NCBI GenBank assembly: GCA_951802425.1
Contig: OX637797.1
Span: 3,410,001 to 3,474,000 of the forward strand
Length of the DNA: 64,000 nucleotides
Origin: Clavaria fumosa
Lineage: Eukaryota > Basidiomycota > Agaricomycetes > Agaricales > Clavariaceae
Direction: 5' to 3'
The position numbers and the translations under genes were made by a program. Positions 23,987 through 34,879 of the stretch are shown here, piece after piece. The notes under the pieces were generated by a model, which was not told where the DNA came from, did not search any database, and saw only the letters and a program-made list of their open reading frames with translations. Numbering within the stretch: the first letter of the stretch is position 1; each line of letters opens with the position of its first letter.

Positions 23987-24506
23987 GTTATCTGAGTGAG
24001 GATGGGGGAACGAACGGTAGAGAATAAATCTGTGAAGCATCCGCGTTCTTATACTGTACGGCCCATTCTCCCGCTCTGCAAATGAATTCCCGGAATTCTA
24101 AAGCGCCCATCCAATCTCCAGGGGTGGCAAAGCCTAGATATTGAATAGTTGATGGTACACAGATGGCTGCCAGGAATGCAGTATACGTATTCAATGCGAG
24201 GAATGGGTAGCCAGGAGCATGCATAGAAAAAGACACAGCGCCAGAAAGGGGGGCAGGTTAAGACCGTCGAGCGTTACCTGCTGAAGCGATGCGAGAGCGA
24301 CATCCCTTCCGACAAATAAATCCACATCAAGAGAGTAGCAAACAAAAGTCTCGCCTTCTTGTGTTGTTATCGAGGTAGGAGTCTGATGACTGGTGCTACT
24401 AGGAAAAGGTACAACATAGAAAGCAAGTGCCAGTGAGTGAGTGAATGAGTGGCACGCGGGCGGTGTCTAGCATTGGCGTTACCTTCTAACGTAATACGTA
24501 ATACAA

Positions 24507-25080
24507 ATGCTGATGTTCGCGACGCGCCGCATGTCATCCACTACTAATCTTCTAGCCAAAATGCCTACACCAAAAATAAGCAGACCGGTGGATTATAAAA
24601 CAGCAAGCAGCTCGGTTGAGTCGCTGGCTCATTCCCCTTTCCACCACGTCGAACATGCTGCTCGTACAAGCACTGATCTGCGCAATTCGGGACCTGGACA
24701 GAAGACCACCCGTCACACATTGCGTCCTCTTGTTGATGTCCCTGTGGAGGATATTGCGCCTACACACGCGTCCAATCAGATCCTCTGATCGCCAAAAAGC
24801 GTGCGGCTACTATAGCTCAATCTCGTACGTCTCTGCATGCCTTCGTGCAACGCGCGACGTCCTCCAAGGGATTTCACAGATTTTGCTCGCATTCTTGGTG
24901 GCCTGTAGCATAACCAACCTTGTAATTGCTCTCGTCGTCCACCCCCTGACACGCTTTGATCGGCTGCTCGCCGCCCACCCACAAGTCGTTTGCGCGTTAG
25001 CAGCACTTGGCGTTTGTTCAAAGTCTGTTTCAGGAATCTTCCCTTTTGGCCATATGTTGACATTGTTCAGTGCGAGGCTT
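24507..25080 (+). pseudogene. Decayed plus-strand sequence of array unit 4
   Basis: Includes the upstream part seen otherwise only in unit 1 (KMPTPKISRPVDY) and a 93-codon open frame to 24788; frames shift afterwards. Family not recognised. Confidence 0.3.
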
Positions 25081-25363
25081 GCTGAGTTATGCGACTAGTC
25101 CAAACTATTTTGCATGGGCTTATCTGGTCAAGAACGAGTACGCAATTTGTTTTCTTCGAGCAGGATACATACATACATATACATGTTTGTAGTTTGCCCA
25201 GGACACATAAATATTCGAAATAAATACTAGAATTTGTGAGAAAGTCGCATTGGAGTTGTTCGCAACACAACATTGACGTCAAGACTGATTGAGCTGCCTT
25301 GTCGGATTACTGCATGTCTCCATCAGCTCCGGATTGGCTAGAGTGACTTCATGCGGCAGCATT

Positions 25364-25738
25364 TCAACAACTGGCGATCTGCCAACAGTCGGAAAAGCTA
25401 TCTTGAAATATGTGGCCATTGGACTGTGACGAGTGCGCCGCATGAGATTCGAAGATATATGTGGCGAGGCGACACCAGAAACAGCACGAACTCACCCGTT
25501 CATATAGGCAGTATCTCGGAATGCCTAAAATAGCATTGGGAGGAGGGGCGGAGCCGGGACGGTAATTATAGATGCAGGAGAGGAACCGTTCACTCTGGCC
25601 AGTGGCATTGAGTCGGACGAATGCGGCGTTAAATTGAGGACATGCGTAATTGCAAGAAACTTGTCTGGGTTGGGGAGCCCCGACGACTAGACCACCAAAT
25701 GCCGTGGTGACAAGGAGGACGATGAATGTGCGCAACAT
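25364..25738 (-). CDS. Small secreted cysteine protein E (100 aa)
   Basis: Exons 25496-25738 and 25364-25423, intron 25424-25495 (72 nt). It has a signal peptide and cysteines SCNYACP, FLSCIY, YCLYE, SDC and a terminal SC. The stop TGA follows the last cysteine directly, where copies A and D read TCA and continue for five more residues, so the C-terminus is five residues shorter. Confidence 0.8.
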   Translation of the reverse strand: MLRTFIVLLVTTAFGGLVVGAPQPRQVSCNYACPQFNAAFVRLNATGQSERFLSCIYNYRPGSAPPPNAILGIPRYCLYERVSSCCFWCRLATYIFESHAAHSSQSNGHIFQDSFSDCWQIASC

Positions 25739-26186
25739 GTTATCTGAGTGAGGATGAGAGGAAGAATGGTAGAGAATAAATCTATGATGCATCTGCGTTC
25801 TTATACTGTACGCTCCATTCTTCTGCTCTGCAAACGAATTCCCGGAGATTTGAAAATCAATTGAATTCTAAAGCGCCCATACAATCTCCAGGGGGTAGCA
25901 AAGGCTAGATATTGAATAGTTGATGGTACGCAGGTGACTGCCAGGAATGCAGGTGAAACGGCAGCCAAAAGCAAACATAGAAAAGGACACAGCGCCAGAA
26001 AGGGGGGCAGATTAAGTCCGTCGAGAGTTACCTGCTGAAGCGATACGAGAGCGACATCCCTTCAATTCGCTCCCACAAATAAATCCACATCAAGAGAGTA
26101 GCAAACAAAAGCCTCGCCTTCTTGTGTTGTTATCGAGGTAGGAGTCTGATGACTGGTGCTACTAGGAAGAGGTACAACATAGAGTG

Positions 26187-26226
26187 CGAGTGAGTGAGTG
26201 AGTGAATGAGTGAGTGAGTGGCGGGC
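26187..26226. repeat. GTGA/GAGT microsatellite, second-block copy
   Basis: Equivalent to 22170-22217 with fewer units. Confidence 0.8.
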
Positions 26227-26254
26227 GGGCGGTGACTAGCATTGACTGTGAGGA

Positions 26255-26366
26255 TGCCAGAGGCATTCTCTGGGAGGAGAAGCGAAAGCGCAAGAAACTG
26301 GATTGGGTTGGGGAGCCCCGACGACTATGTTGCGGTGACAAAGAGGACAACAAATGTGCACAGCAT
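26255..26366 (-). pseudogene. Truncated SSP pseudogene F
   Basis: Near-identical to pseudogene C, including the early stop and missing cysteine domain. Shared lesions mean the block was duplicated after the gene was already broken. Confidence 0.8.
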
Positions 26367-26879
26367 GTTATCTGAGCCAGGATGGATGGTAGAGAAATCT
26401 GTAATGCATCTGCATTCTTACACTGTACGGTCCATTCTTCTACTCTGAAACTGAATTCCCAGAGATTTGAAAATCAACGGAATTCTAAAGCGCCCATACA
26501 ATCTCCAGGGGGGTAGCGTAGCCTAGATATTGAATACTTGATGGTGCGCAGGTGCACGTATTCAATGCGAGGAGTGCAGGTGAAACGGGAGCCGAGAGCA
26601 AGCATAGATAAAAGACACAGCACCAGAAAAGAGGGCACGTTAAGACTGTTGAGAGCTACACGCTGAAGCGATATGAGAGCGACGTCCCTTCAATTCACTC
26701 CGGCAAACCAATGCTAGCTGCGCTGGGTTTTCCAACCAAGAGAGCGACACACAAAAGCCTCGCCTCCTTGTGTTGTTATCGAGGTAGGAGTCTGATGACT
26801 GGTACTACTAGGAAGAGTACGGCGAAGGACTAGCATCGGCGTTACCTTCTAAGGTAATACGACCAATACTATTCGGGAA

Positions 26880-27264
26880 ATGGCTGTTGGGATGTCCTCC
26901 ACACGTTGCGCCCTCTTGGTGTCCCTAGTATGGAGGATATTGCGCCCACACACGCGTCCAATCAGAGCCTCTGATCGCGACAAAGCGTGCGGCTGCTAAA
27001 GCTCAAACTCGTACGTCTCTGCATGCCTTCGTGCAATGCGCGGCGTCCTCCAGGGGATTTCACCGATGTTGCTCGTTCTTGGTGGCCTGTAGCATAACCA
27101 ACTTCGTTATTGCTCTCGTCGTCAACCCCCCGACACGCTTCGATCGGCTGCTCGCAGCCCACCCACAAGTCGTTTGCGCGTTAGCGACACTTGTGGCGTT
27201 TGTTGTCCAAAGTCTAATCATGTCTGTTTTCAGGGATCTGACATATGTTGACATCGTTCAGTGA
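26880..27264 (+). pseudogene. Decayed plus-strand sequence of array unit 5
   Basis: Very close to unit 3 up to about 27400, with small indels that break the 129-codon frame seen there. Confidence 0.3.
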
Positions 27265-27565
27265 GGCTGGCTAAGTCATGTGACCAGTCCAATCTTTATT
27301 GCATGGGCTTATCTCACTACTGTATCTGGTCAAGAACGAGTGCACAATTTGTCTTCTTCGAGCAGGATACATACATACATATGCATGTTTGTAGTTTGCC
27401 GAGGACACATAAATATTCGAAATAAATACTAGAATTTGTGAGAAAGTCGCATTGGAGTTGTTCGCAACACAACATTGACGTCAAGACTGATTGAACTGCC
27501 TTGTCGGATTACTGCATGTCTCCATCAGCTCCGGATTGGCTAGAGTGACTTCATGCGGCAGCATT

Positions 27566-27940
27566 TCAACAACTGGCGACCCGCCAACAGTCGGAAAGGT
27601 TATCTTGATATATGTGGCCATTGGACTGTGACGAGTGCACCGCATGAGATTCGAAGATATATGTGGCGAGGCGACACCAGAAACAGCACGAACTCACCCG
27701 TTCATATAGGCAGTATCTCGGAATGCCTAAAGTAGAATTGTGAGGAGGGGTAGAGCCGGGAGGGTAATCATAGATGCAGGAGAGGAACCGTTCGCTCTGG
27801 CCACTGGCTTTGAGGTGGACGTATGCGGCGTTAAATTGAGGACATGCGAAATTGCAAGAAACTTGTCTGGGTTGGGGAGCCCCGACGACTAGACCACCAA
27901 ATGCCGTGGTGACAAGGAGGACGATGAATGTGCGCAACAT
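27566..27940 (-). CDS. Small secreted cysteine protein G (100 aa)
   Basis: Exons 27698-27940 and 27566-27625, intron 27626-27697 (72 nt). It has a signal peptide and cysteines SCNFACP, FLSCIY, YCLYE, SDC and a terminal SC, with the same early stop as copy E. The gene is E/B-like, while the sequence left of about 27405 in the same unit is D-unit-like, so the unit is recombinant. Confidence 0.8.
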   Translation of the reverse strand: MLRTFIVLLVTTAFGGLVVGAPQPRQVSCNFACPQFNAAYVHLKASGQSERFLSCIYDYPPGSTPPHNSTLGIPRYCLYERVSSCCFWCRLATYIFESHAVHSSQSNGHIYQDNLSDCWRVASC

Positions 27941-28440
27941 GTTATCTTAGTGAGGATGGGAGGAAGAATGGTAGAGAATAAATCTATGACGCATCTGCGT
28001 CTCTATACTGTACGCTCCATTCTTCCGCTCTGCAAATGAATTCCCGGAGATTTGAAAATCAACAGGATTGTAAAACATCAATCTCCAGGGGGTAGCAAAG
28101 GCTAGATATTGAATAGTTGATGGTACGCAGGTGACTGCCAGGGATGCAGTGTATTTATTCAATGCAAGTGATGGTACGCAGGTGACTGCCAGGAATGCGG
28201 TGTAGGTATTCAATGCGAGGAATGCAGGTGAAAGGGCAGCCAAGAGCAAGCATAGAAACAGGCACAGCTCCAGAAAAGAGGGCACGTTAAGAGTATTGAG
28301 AGCTCCTTGCTGAGGCGATACAAGAGTGACGTCTAAGCCATAGACGTCCCTTCAAATCACTCCGAAAAATAAATCCACATCAATGCCAGCTGTGCTGGGG
28401 TTGCCAACCAAGAGAGTAACAAACAAAGCCTCGCCTTCTT

Positions 28441-29076
28441 GTGTTCTTTTCAAGGTAGGAGTCTGATGAATGGTGCTACGAGTAAGAGTAGGAGTGCGAC
28501 TGACTGACTGGCAAATCGTGGTTTGAATTTGAATTATATAGGGTGACGGCTGCTCAGTGAAGACAGCACAAATAGACCAAATTGTAGGCCCTCCCAGGCT
28601 GGATCTATTATCTGAATACGAGTCTGAGGGTGAATGAAGGAGCAAGACTATTTTAAACAAGGTGTAAGGCCACAGTACATGGCAGGGCCTGCTGTGTAAG
28701 GGATCCATTTACTATGAAGGTCCAAACTGGACAATATTATTCAGGGCTCCATTTTTTGGCCATAATTTTTATGCACAGTCAATTTTGAAGATATAAATGA
28801 GTGAAAGTGCCCATTCTTCATGAAAAAAGGGCTCTAGAACCTTGTAAAAAGAATGAAGTGATTTGGTTGAGATTTGGAAAGTTGATTGAGTAATAATTAA
28901 TAACATTCCTGTATACTATTCCTAACCAAGGAATAAGCCAGACAATGCACTATGTGGTTGTTTTCAACACTTGCTGTGCTAAGTTTCAGTGTAATAATTT
29001 ACATGAGATGATGATACCAATACATTGGCCAACATGCAACAAAGCCGTAGTAGTAGAGAGCAGAGTGTGAAGGCAA
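28441..29076. other. AT-rich intergenic, end of the SSP array to MED13
   Basis: The array homology fades after about 28460. The rest is AT-rich and without coding signal; it may contain old transposon debris. Confidence 0.5.
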
Positions 29077-32000
29077 TTAGTGCAAGTCCTCCCCTCTCTC
29101 CAATACGGATCCAACAACTTCAATGGCACCGAGGTGCCAGGGAAAACAACCCACACCAGTCCTCATCCCGCTCAGCAGGCACAGCTCATGGTAATTCCGT
29201 GCGATTTCCCTCTCCATATGCCCCCTGACAATGCCCTCATCCATGACCATTCCCTGACCATCCTCCTCTCCTTCCCCATCAGTAGCCGGGGTAACATTAC
29301 CCCTCGCACCCACCCAATGTAGCCCGTGAAGCTGCAACATCCCTATCCCGTCATATGATGACCCCCCACCTGATGGCATGTGCACAAGGATGACCGTCTC
29401 AAATGGCAAGATTCCACACTCGGAATATATTGCACGCCCAGACACCTTGGATCCCGTCGCCGAAGCTGTCATTGTGGTCATAGTATTCGTGGTTGTCATC
29501 ACGGTCATGGTTGTCATCGCGGCGCAGGCCGGTTCCGGCTCAGGGATGTAGGACACCTGCGCACTGCTCACCTCACGAAAGCAGGCCGAAGAAAGCATGA
29601 AGGGCAGGCGCACTCCCGATGACATTTTGTACGTTGCCATCGAGCTGTCCATGAACACCACTGTTGAAGCATCCTTGTCCTTGGACAAGGGCATTGCTGG
29701 GACGACACAGGCACCGCTGTCACCGACGCTGCCGTTCTGGCGAGGGGCAACGAAAGACCATGACGCATCTTGTTCAACCGACAACAATACGACGCTGGCC
29801 AATGGAAGCTCCCGGCAAGTCGGTACCGCCTCATTCAGATGGCTTATCCAAGCTGCATCAAGACGCACGAACGAGGCGCCCACGTGGTTATATACGTGAG
29901 CCCAAATCTCATAAAGTAGGGAAGCAGGAGACCCACCATCCAGCTCTCGCTCACCCAGTCCACCAAGCCTCGCGATGACGAGTCTCCAGTCCACACTTGC
30001 CCCCCGGCCAAAACGCACCGCAAAATTCCACACCAGGTCGACCACGCCTCTCTTCTCCGCGCCTAAGGACGAATCAGAGAGCCAAACGCCTACGTCGTGC
30101 GCCTCGCCCCGCTCATCCACAGCCGCGGCTAGTACCCATTTCCCGCACGAGCTCACCCCGTATCCGACGTGGAGCATCGCGCAGCGGTCGACCACGTCCA
30201 GCGTCGGCACTGGAATCTCACGGTGGAACTTCACCTTCGTGCTAGGCGCTGGAGCCAGCGCGTATGCAGTCTCTTGAAACCATCCCCGCGTGGGCTCGCC
30301 ATGTTCAAACACTCGTCGTGACATTTGTCGGTCTACGGGCCGAAGGATCCGATCGTAGACCGCAAAGCAGAGCCGATCCACTTCGGAATACGCTGCGGTT
30401 AATTTATTATGGCATCCAAAGACGAGCTTCTCCGGAACAAAGTGAAATTGATATTGAGAGCCGGAAATCCCTTGCGTCGTGCGTCTGATGGCGGAGCAGA
30501 CCTGCCTAAAGACGGGTGATGCGAGAGACATGATGGAAAGCGGCGTGACGACGTAGAAGAGTAACGTAGACTCAGAAGCAGAGAGAGAAGAAACAAGAGT
30601 GCCTAGCCAGAACGTCTGATCATGCGCATACAGATGATGAGCATTCACACCTACCAAGTGCCTTGCGAAATGAGTCAAAGCGCAGGGGAAGCAAGCCTTT
30701 TTTAGGGCAGTGAGTGGAATCACCAGGGGCGTGAACACCAAGACGCTTGGCCTGAATCTGAGATGAGACATTGAATAAGGAAGGAAAGACGGAAATACAA
30801 ACGTTATACACCGCGGAAACGCAGCCGAGCCAGCTATCGACCTGCTGAATCCGCTCTTCACCTTCTGTTTCGAAAAGTACGAAAACAATCACGTCCTTAT
30901 GACCAGCCCGGGGACCCAGGCCCAATTTGTCCCAGAAGCGCAAAGCGGTTGGGAGAACTTGAATGATAGCGTCCCCTTTCCCGACAGAGATCATGGGAGG
31001 CTCCAGTTTCTGTAGAGCAGATTGAGTTGACCCTGCCAGTCCATCTGCAAGATTTTGGAGTGTGGTCACAACTTGAGTATCAGCGGTAGCTGAGCGTGCG
31101 CACCAAGCTCAAATAATGTCGCGAGATCGACTCCTTCTTCCCCCCCGTCGACATAATCCAGCGCACTCAAAAGTCGCAGCATCGTCCTGAGGTCGGCCTG
31201 CCACACCCCCCAGTCAGGCGTCTTGTACGCTGTCGTGTTAGCAAGCCACGCCTCACCCCACTGGGCGTTCTCCACCACTTCCCGTGCCACAATGCCCGCG
31301 GCTGCTTCCAGAGATTTGGACTTCTCAGACACAGCGCCTATCATCGCCGCAGGTGACACTGGCGTGGGAGCGTTGTTCACGGGCGCCATCACGCTCGCAG
31401 ACAGGCTAGTCGGGGCGACTGCCGCTCCTGGAGGTCGAGACGGGGAACAGAGCGGAAGCAGCTGTGAATGGTGGAAATGTGTCTGCAGTAACTGTGGTCC
31501 CAGGGGAAGATATGACGGTAGAGGCGTAGAGGATTCAGAGGCGTCCGGGCAACGAACGTCATCATCTTTTTCGTCATCTTCATCGTCTCTATCCTCATCG
31601 CTGTCATGTTCTTCCGAAATGGCATCGCCGTCCTTGCCTGTCCACCAGTCCTCTGGTTCTCTTAACCACCTAGGATATAATTCTGCCTCCCTGCTGCTTT
31701 GGTCTAGAAATTTTCGTTTGGCTCCGACCAATTTTCTGACCATTCCGATCCTCGGATCCGTCGCAACATTATACTGTGACCTCAAACCATTCAGAGTTTT
31801 CCCACGATCAGCGAAGGGTACACGTTCAGTCCGGTCCTCCTCGTCAGGTGGGCTGGGGAGAGCAAACTTGCCCATCGTATACTTCCCATCTGCGATCCTA
31901 TGGGAGTTCGCAAATGGGATCGCGTCAAACACGGTGGACCTCCTAGGACCCGCGTCGTGATGGCCGTCTTCGTGAGCGAGCCTCACGTTCGGCGTCGCAG

Positions 32001-34879
32001 GCACTGAACGCAACGAAGGGGTCTGCGCCGCAGGTGATGAAAAGGGCAGCAGCATATCCGCCCCTGCAGAGACTCCGTCATGTGTATGATCAGAATACCG
32101 CGGCGTGAAGCCCTCTCCAAAACCTACCATGCCCCAAGATGGCGAGGAGTGCGTTCCGCTCGATAGCATGGCGCTCGACATGGTGATGCCGTCACCAAAG
32201 GCTGGAGGTGACATACCCGACGCGGCGGCGAACCCACCGCCAGCGTTGCGCCGCGAGAACGGGGATGCTGACGCTGCAGTCGCGGTTGCTGCCGTTGGCG
32301 CGGAAACGGTGTCGTTTGAGGCCGCAGGCTTGATCGTCGACGGGCCGTCGAAGAAGTCAAAGTCGTCCTCAGTGAACGCGTCGTCTAGATCAATGCCGTT
32401 CGTGCGACCGTAGACACCGGTGGTCCCAGAGCCGGTTCGGGAAGTGCCCAAGTTCGTGCCGAAGCTCATATTGAAACCCAAGCCCATGCCCAAGTTCATG
32501 CCCATGCCCATTCCCATTCCCACTTCCATGCCCATGCCCATACCCATACCCAGATCCATGAAATCGTCGTTCACGTTCGGCTGAGCCCAGCTCGAATCCA
32601 GATTGGAAAAGGGATCAGCGTCAAAGCCCGCAGAGCCGGTCACATCTTGCGTCGCATCCTGGGCGGATGGTGCCGAAGGCGTCTCTGGTGGGGGAGGAGG
32701 CGCAACGGCGGCTGTGACGGCGAGATCTTCGGTTTCAATAAGCGCATCCGCATTCGGCGGAGATATGAGGGCTTTTGGGGGAACCGACACAGACGAGGGG
32801 TGCCGAGTCGACGTCGAAATTGGGGGCGAGGGGTAAAAATGCGTCTGGTTCACTCCAGACGTCGTCTCAATCGCGGCCGCGTCCGCGGTGGCGGAAATGG
32901 ACGTGAGAGGGGCGTCAACACTCTGAGTCGCGTCCATTCCTCCTACTACGCTCTCACTCCCGCTCAGCCCTGCCTGGCACCGCACGTCGGAAGACGGAGT
33001 GGGACTCGTCGGAGGGCCTAGTGCACCCGCCGTGCCTCCTAAAGCCAGTTTAGTCGGCGAAGCGGCTGTCTCCCGCTCCTTCCTAATCCTTTCGCGTTCT
33101 TTCTCCCTCTCCTTCGCCACGGCGTCAACGTAGCCGCCGACTTCCAGAGCAACATCTTCGAGCCCTTCATCCCAACCGCCAGCGCCGCCGCCTGTCATCA
33201 CCTTGCCTCCTATGCCAAGGCGCGATGACCTCGGCGTTCGCGAAGCAAACGCCGCTCGTTCCGCCATCTCGGATCTGGGCTTCGCGTGCGACCTCCATCC
33301 TGTCCAATCCGGTTCCCGAGTAAATGGCGACGATGACATTTCTGGCGGCGGAGTACCGGGCTGTAACGGCCGAGGCAACTCCGGAACGTGAGCCAATGTT
33401 TGTCTCCTTGCGTCCTTCCCACTCTCGTCCGCGGTATAACTCAAGCATAGCTTCCGCGGCCAAACAACGTGCATTCCCTTGTCTTCGCCGTGTTTGTTCT
33501 GGACATTCATCCAGGCGAGGATATATCTGGCGTTCCTATCCCTGCTACGGTGTGTTTTGTGTCTCTGCCTCGATGGCGCCCCATCCAAGGTCTCGAATTT
33601 GTCTCTGAGATCGAGTGCCTCCCAGTCTCCTGCACCCCATCCTACTAACGCTTCGCGAAAGCGCTGGCTGAGGGTACTGGTCAGCCCATGATACTCCGCT
33701 AGAAAGTAAGCGGGCACAGCAAAGGGAAGTAACACAATTTGGGTACCTGCGAGTATGGGCGGGGTAGACGGAGGAAGTAATGGGAGGTACGGAGTCGGTC
33801 GGAGGAGAGGATGAATGGTCAATCTGCTAGGGGAGAGAAAGACTTCCAAATGACAATATGTGAGCGGTCTGCTTAGGACGTTTAGAATATCTCGCTCTAA
33901 AATACAGTAACGGCATGCCAAACCTGAACGTGTGAGATTCCCAGCCCTTCGCCCATTCGTGGAGGCCCGTGTGTTTCATACTGGGACGTCCCAGAACGAC
34001 ACCTTGTCGAAATCTCCGGACGATACGGTGTGTCGGCTCTTTTTTCGCAGCTTCACAAACGTCCTCGATCAAGCGATCGCGAACAGCCTCGAGGAAGTGG
34101 GAGTGGACGGGCCGCAAGGGCTCGCGCGGGAGCAGGCACGAGGCCGATGCGTTCGGACGGTGGTTCGTGGGCGGAGGCGAGAGACAAACGGTGCACGGGT
34201 TGCGTTGCGAGGCACAAGCAGGAGAACATGGATACAGCTGTTGTGGCGTGTACGAGGACGTTTCCGATACTGGAAGTAGAACAAAGTTGTGGGAGCAGGT
34301 CAGCAGCAGCACTCGGACGGTCGGAGTATTGGGACGGTCTCTGGGAGCCCTAAGGCATAAAGGAAGCGCCTTATGGCATGAGAGGTGATCATCCGGGGAT
34401 ACGAATATGAATAACAGGGAAGCCCCATTCCGCTGCACTGGCAGGAGTAGAAGGAGGCCGAGAATACAGAGCGGAGACACAGGGAAAATGAAAGGAAGTA
34501 AGACATGCTTACGAGACAAATAGTCAAACTTGAGCTTCGCTATATCAGCGAGACATTCTTCGAGTCGGTCATGAGAGTTTATCCTGAACAAGTATAAGAT
34601 TGGAAGACTGCCGTCAATATGGACGCTCGGTAGAATGGACTGTAGCAATGATAGGGAGTCGTTCTGACAGAGGATGTGTCTGCGAGCTTGTTCGATCACG
34701 GTGTGTGCTGACGTCGTCGGGAGATTAGACGCGGGAGTATAGATGGAGTAGATGATGTGGGGTTCCATTGGTAGGGGTATGAGGGAGGCAAGAAGAGGGC
34801 TCGTCGCGGATATAGACGGAGCCGGAGAGAGAGAGCTAGTTGAGTGCGCTGCGCTGGGCGTGGGAGCTTTACTCGCCAT
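29077..34879 (-). CDS. MED13: Mediator complex subunit 13 (MED13/SSN2/SRB9), 1836 aa
   Basis: Exons: 34513-34879, 33924-34437, 31104-33868, 30803-31044, 30655-30751, 29077-30602 (5,511 nt). The start is the ATG at 34879. MED13 links the CDK8 kinase module to core Mediator and restrains RNA polymerase II transcription. Evidence: the N-terminal domain (IPLPMEPHIIYSIYTPASN; HLEVFLSPSRLTIHPLLRP), a central disordered acidic region with DEDDFDFFDGP and TPVSPAAMIG-type motifs, and the PIWI-like C-terminal half (VGKGDAIIQVLPTALRFWDKLGLGPR; HREIPVPTLDVVDRCAMLHVGYG; WVLAAAVDERGEA; VDWRLVIARLG). A Gly-Met repeat run lies at about 32470-32570. All five introns are 51-75 nt. Confidence 0.93.
32470..32570 (-). 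repeat. Gly-Met hexanucleotide repeat inside MED13
   Basis: Repeats of CCCATG/CCCATT (plus strand) encode alternating Gly-Met in the disordered central part of MED13, with a few Asn, Val and Glu breaks. Likely length-polymorphic. Confidence 0.8.

Larger units (their letters stand above)
18274..28440. repeat. Tandem array of SSP-gene units with higher-order structure
   Basis: A boundary word GTGTTGTTATCGAGGTAGGAG occurs at 20534, 22108, 22762, 24361, 26124 and 26770, and in diverged form at 28441. It splits the region into a founder unit (18274-20533) and two higher-order blocks of about 3.8 kb (20534-24360) and 4.1 kb (24361-28440). Each block contains an intact SSP gene, a truncated SSP pseudogene and another intact SSP gene, all on the minus strand. 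Full units also carry a conserved decayed plus-strand sequence and a conserved promoter/5' segment containing CCAATCTCCAGGGGGTAGC. Founder and blocks together hold five intact SSP genes and two broken ones. Confidence 0.9.
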
